Shown here one piece after another: positions 48,549 to 48,976 of a stretch of 48,976 bases of DNA; position 1 is the first letter of the stretch, and each line of letters begins with the position of its first letter. The stretch covers positions 1-48,976 of the forward strand of contig DIVD01000002.1 in NCBI GenBank assembly GCA_002423245.1, read 5' to 3'. A program made the translations under genes and the position numbers. The notes below the pieces were generated by a model. That model worked only from the letters and a program-made list of their open reading frames with translations, had not been told where the DNA came from and made no database searches. The DNA is from Rhodobacteraceae bacterium UBA6141. Its GTDB lineage: Bacteria; Pseudomonadota; Alphaproteobacteria; Rhodobacterales; Rhodobacteraceae.

Positions 48549-48578
48549 CAAGGGCGCGGATCCTGCCCCGCGCCCTTG
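48549..48578 (+). terminator. Probable terminator of rplM-rpsI
   Basis: CAAGGGCGCGG and CCGCGCCCTTG pair perfectly over 11 bases around an 8-base loop, 55 bases after the rpsI stop. Only a short T stretch (CCTTTC) follows. Confidence 0.6.
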
Positions 48579-48634
48579 TGCCGTCCTTTCCCGGTCTCGC
48601 GTCCTCGCCGGACCGCGCCATTGCAGGAACAGAC

Positions 48635-48976
48635 GTGTCGCTCCACTACCGCCGCGAAATCGACGGGCTCCGCGCGGTTGCGGTGCTGCCGGTGATCCTG
48701 TTCCACGCCGGGTTCGATGCCTTCTCGGGGGGGTTCGTCGGCGTCGATGTGTTTTTCGTCATCTCGGGCTATCTGATCACCGGCATCCTGGCGCGCGACC
48801 TTGCAGCGGGGCGGTTCTCGCTGCCGGGGTTCTACGAACGCCGGGCGCGGCGGATTTTGCCGGCACTGTTCGTGATGCTGCTGGCGAGCTTGCCGCTGGC
48901 CTGGGCGCTGATGACGCCCGAGCAGCTGGGGAGCTTTTTCGCCAGCTTCGTCTCGGTGGCGAGCTTCACCGCGAAC
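48635..48976 (+). CDS. Acyltransferase 3 family protein (OafA/YrhL type), 5' part only
   Basis: The frame opens with GTG at 48635, with AGGAA 7 bases upstream, and runs off the right edge after 114 codons. The protein reads VSLHYRREIDGLRAVAVLPVILFHAG..., with the signature YRREIDGLRAVAV and the conserved histidine in LFHAG. GGFVGVDVFFVISGYLIT and FYERRARRILPALFVMLLAS follow, all hallmarks of integral-membrane O-acyltransferases that modify surface polysaccharides. The acceptor is unknown. Read directly from the nucleotides, since the stop lies outside the window. Confidence 0.93.
   Translation, partial: MSLHYRREIDGLRAVAVLPVILFHAGFDAFSGGFVGVDVFFVISGYLITGILARDLAAGRFSLPGFYERRARRILPALFVMLLASLPLAWALMTPEQLGSFFASFVSVASFTAN

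Overview
The window reads as chromosomal DNA from an alphaproteobacterium of the Rhodobacteraceae, most like Paracoccus or Rhodobacter. It is very GC-rich. The cytochrome c550 gene lies directly upstream of an aa3 oxidase subunit I gene, as cycA and ctaDII do in Paracoccus denitrificans. The sulfate-assimilation genes have the usual Rhodobacterales order, and the keto-acid TRAP binding protein looks like R. sphaeroides TakP. No prophage, insertion sequence, CRISPR array or integrase was seen. The density is that of core genome, with short, often operon-type gene junctions.

Layout. 1-4.9 kb: ilvC (cut by the left edge), two tandem Lrp/AsnC regulators, a UbiH-type monooxygenase, a small membrane protein, a HAD phosphatase and a GntR regulator. 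4.9-7.1 kb: a membrane glycosyltransferase with an N-terminal MshEN-like domain, preceded by a CtrA-type box. 7.1-9.8 kb: carA, a YqeY-type gene, a DUF3008 gene with an ECF-like promoter, and a secreted PEBP-like protein. 9.8-15.4 kb: a DUF2244 gene, ctaD, cycA and lipB on the minus strand, then a peptidoglycan-binding protein and tRNA-Leu(GAG). 15.5-21.0 kb: a sulfur assimilation cluster read leftward (uroporphyrinogen methyltransferase, DUF2849, sulfite reductase, APS reductase, DUF934, ferredoxin-NADP reductase), with a divergent Lrp regulator. 21.1-23.8 kb: a glycosyltransferase, sulfotransferase, glycosyltransferase cassette. 23.9-25.1 kb: tpiA and an A-type Fe-S carrier. 25.6-30.2 kb: a polyamine-type ABC importer. 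30.3-35.8 kb: dacC, tmk, holB, tatD, an MBL-fold hydrolase and an AEC transporter, all leftward. 35.9-39.9 kb: a second ABC importer. 40.3-41.9 kb: opgG. 42.2-45.9 kb: a TakPQM-like TRAP transporter with a convergent binding-protein gene. 46-49 kb: an ECHDC3-like crotonase, a hotdog thioesterase, rplM-rpsI and the start of an acyltransferase.

The most interesting signals are regulatory. (1) A perfect palindrome matching TTAA-N7-TTAAC lies upstream of the MshEN-glycosyltransferase gene. This suggests that polysaccharide synthesis is under CtrA control and perhaps also responds to c-di-GMP. (2) The divergent sulfur-operon and Lrp promoters each carry a GGA-N-TTCC inverted repeat exactly abutting the -10 hexamer, which looks like a two-sided operator for the Lrp protein. 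(3) Two copies of an interspersed element (a conserved 26-base core plus a GC hairpin) occur, one of them inside the ABC operon. (4) Both ABC operons have a perfect GC stem-loop just after the binding-protein gene. Short tandem duplications of 9-18 bases recur at gene ends and in intergenic DNA.

All calls come from reading the sequence and remembered family features. No database search was run.
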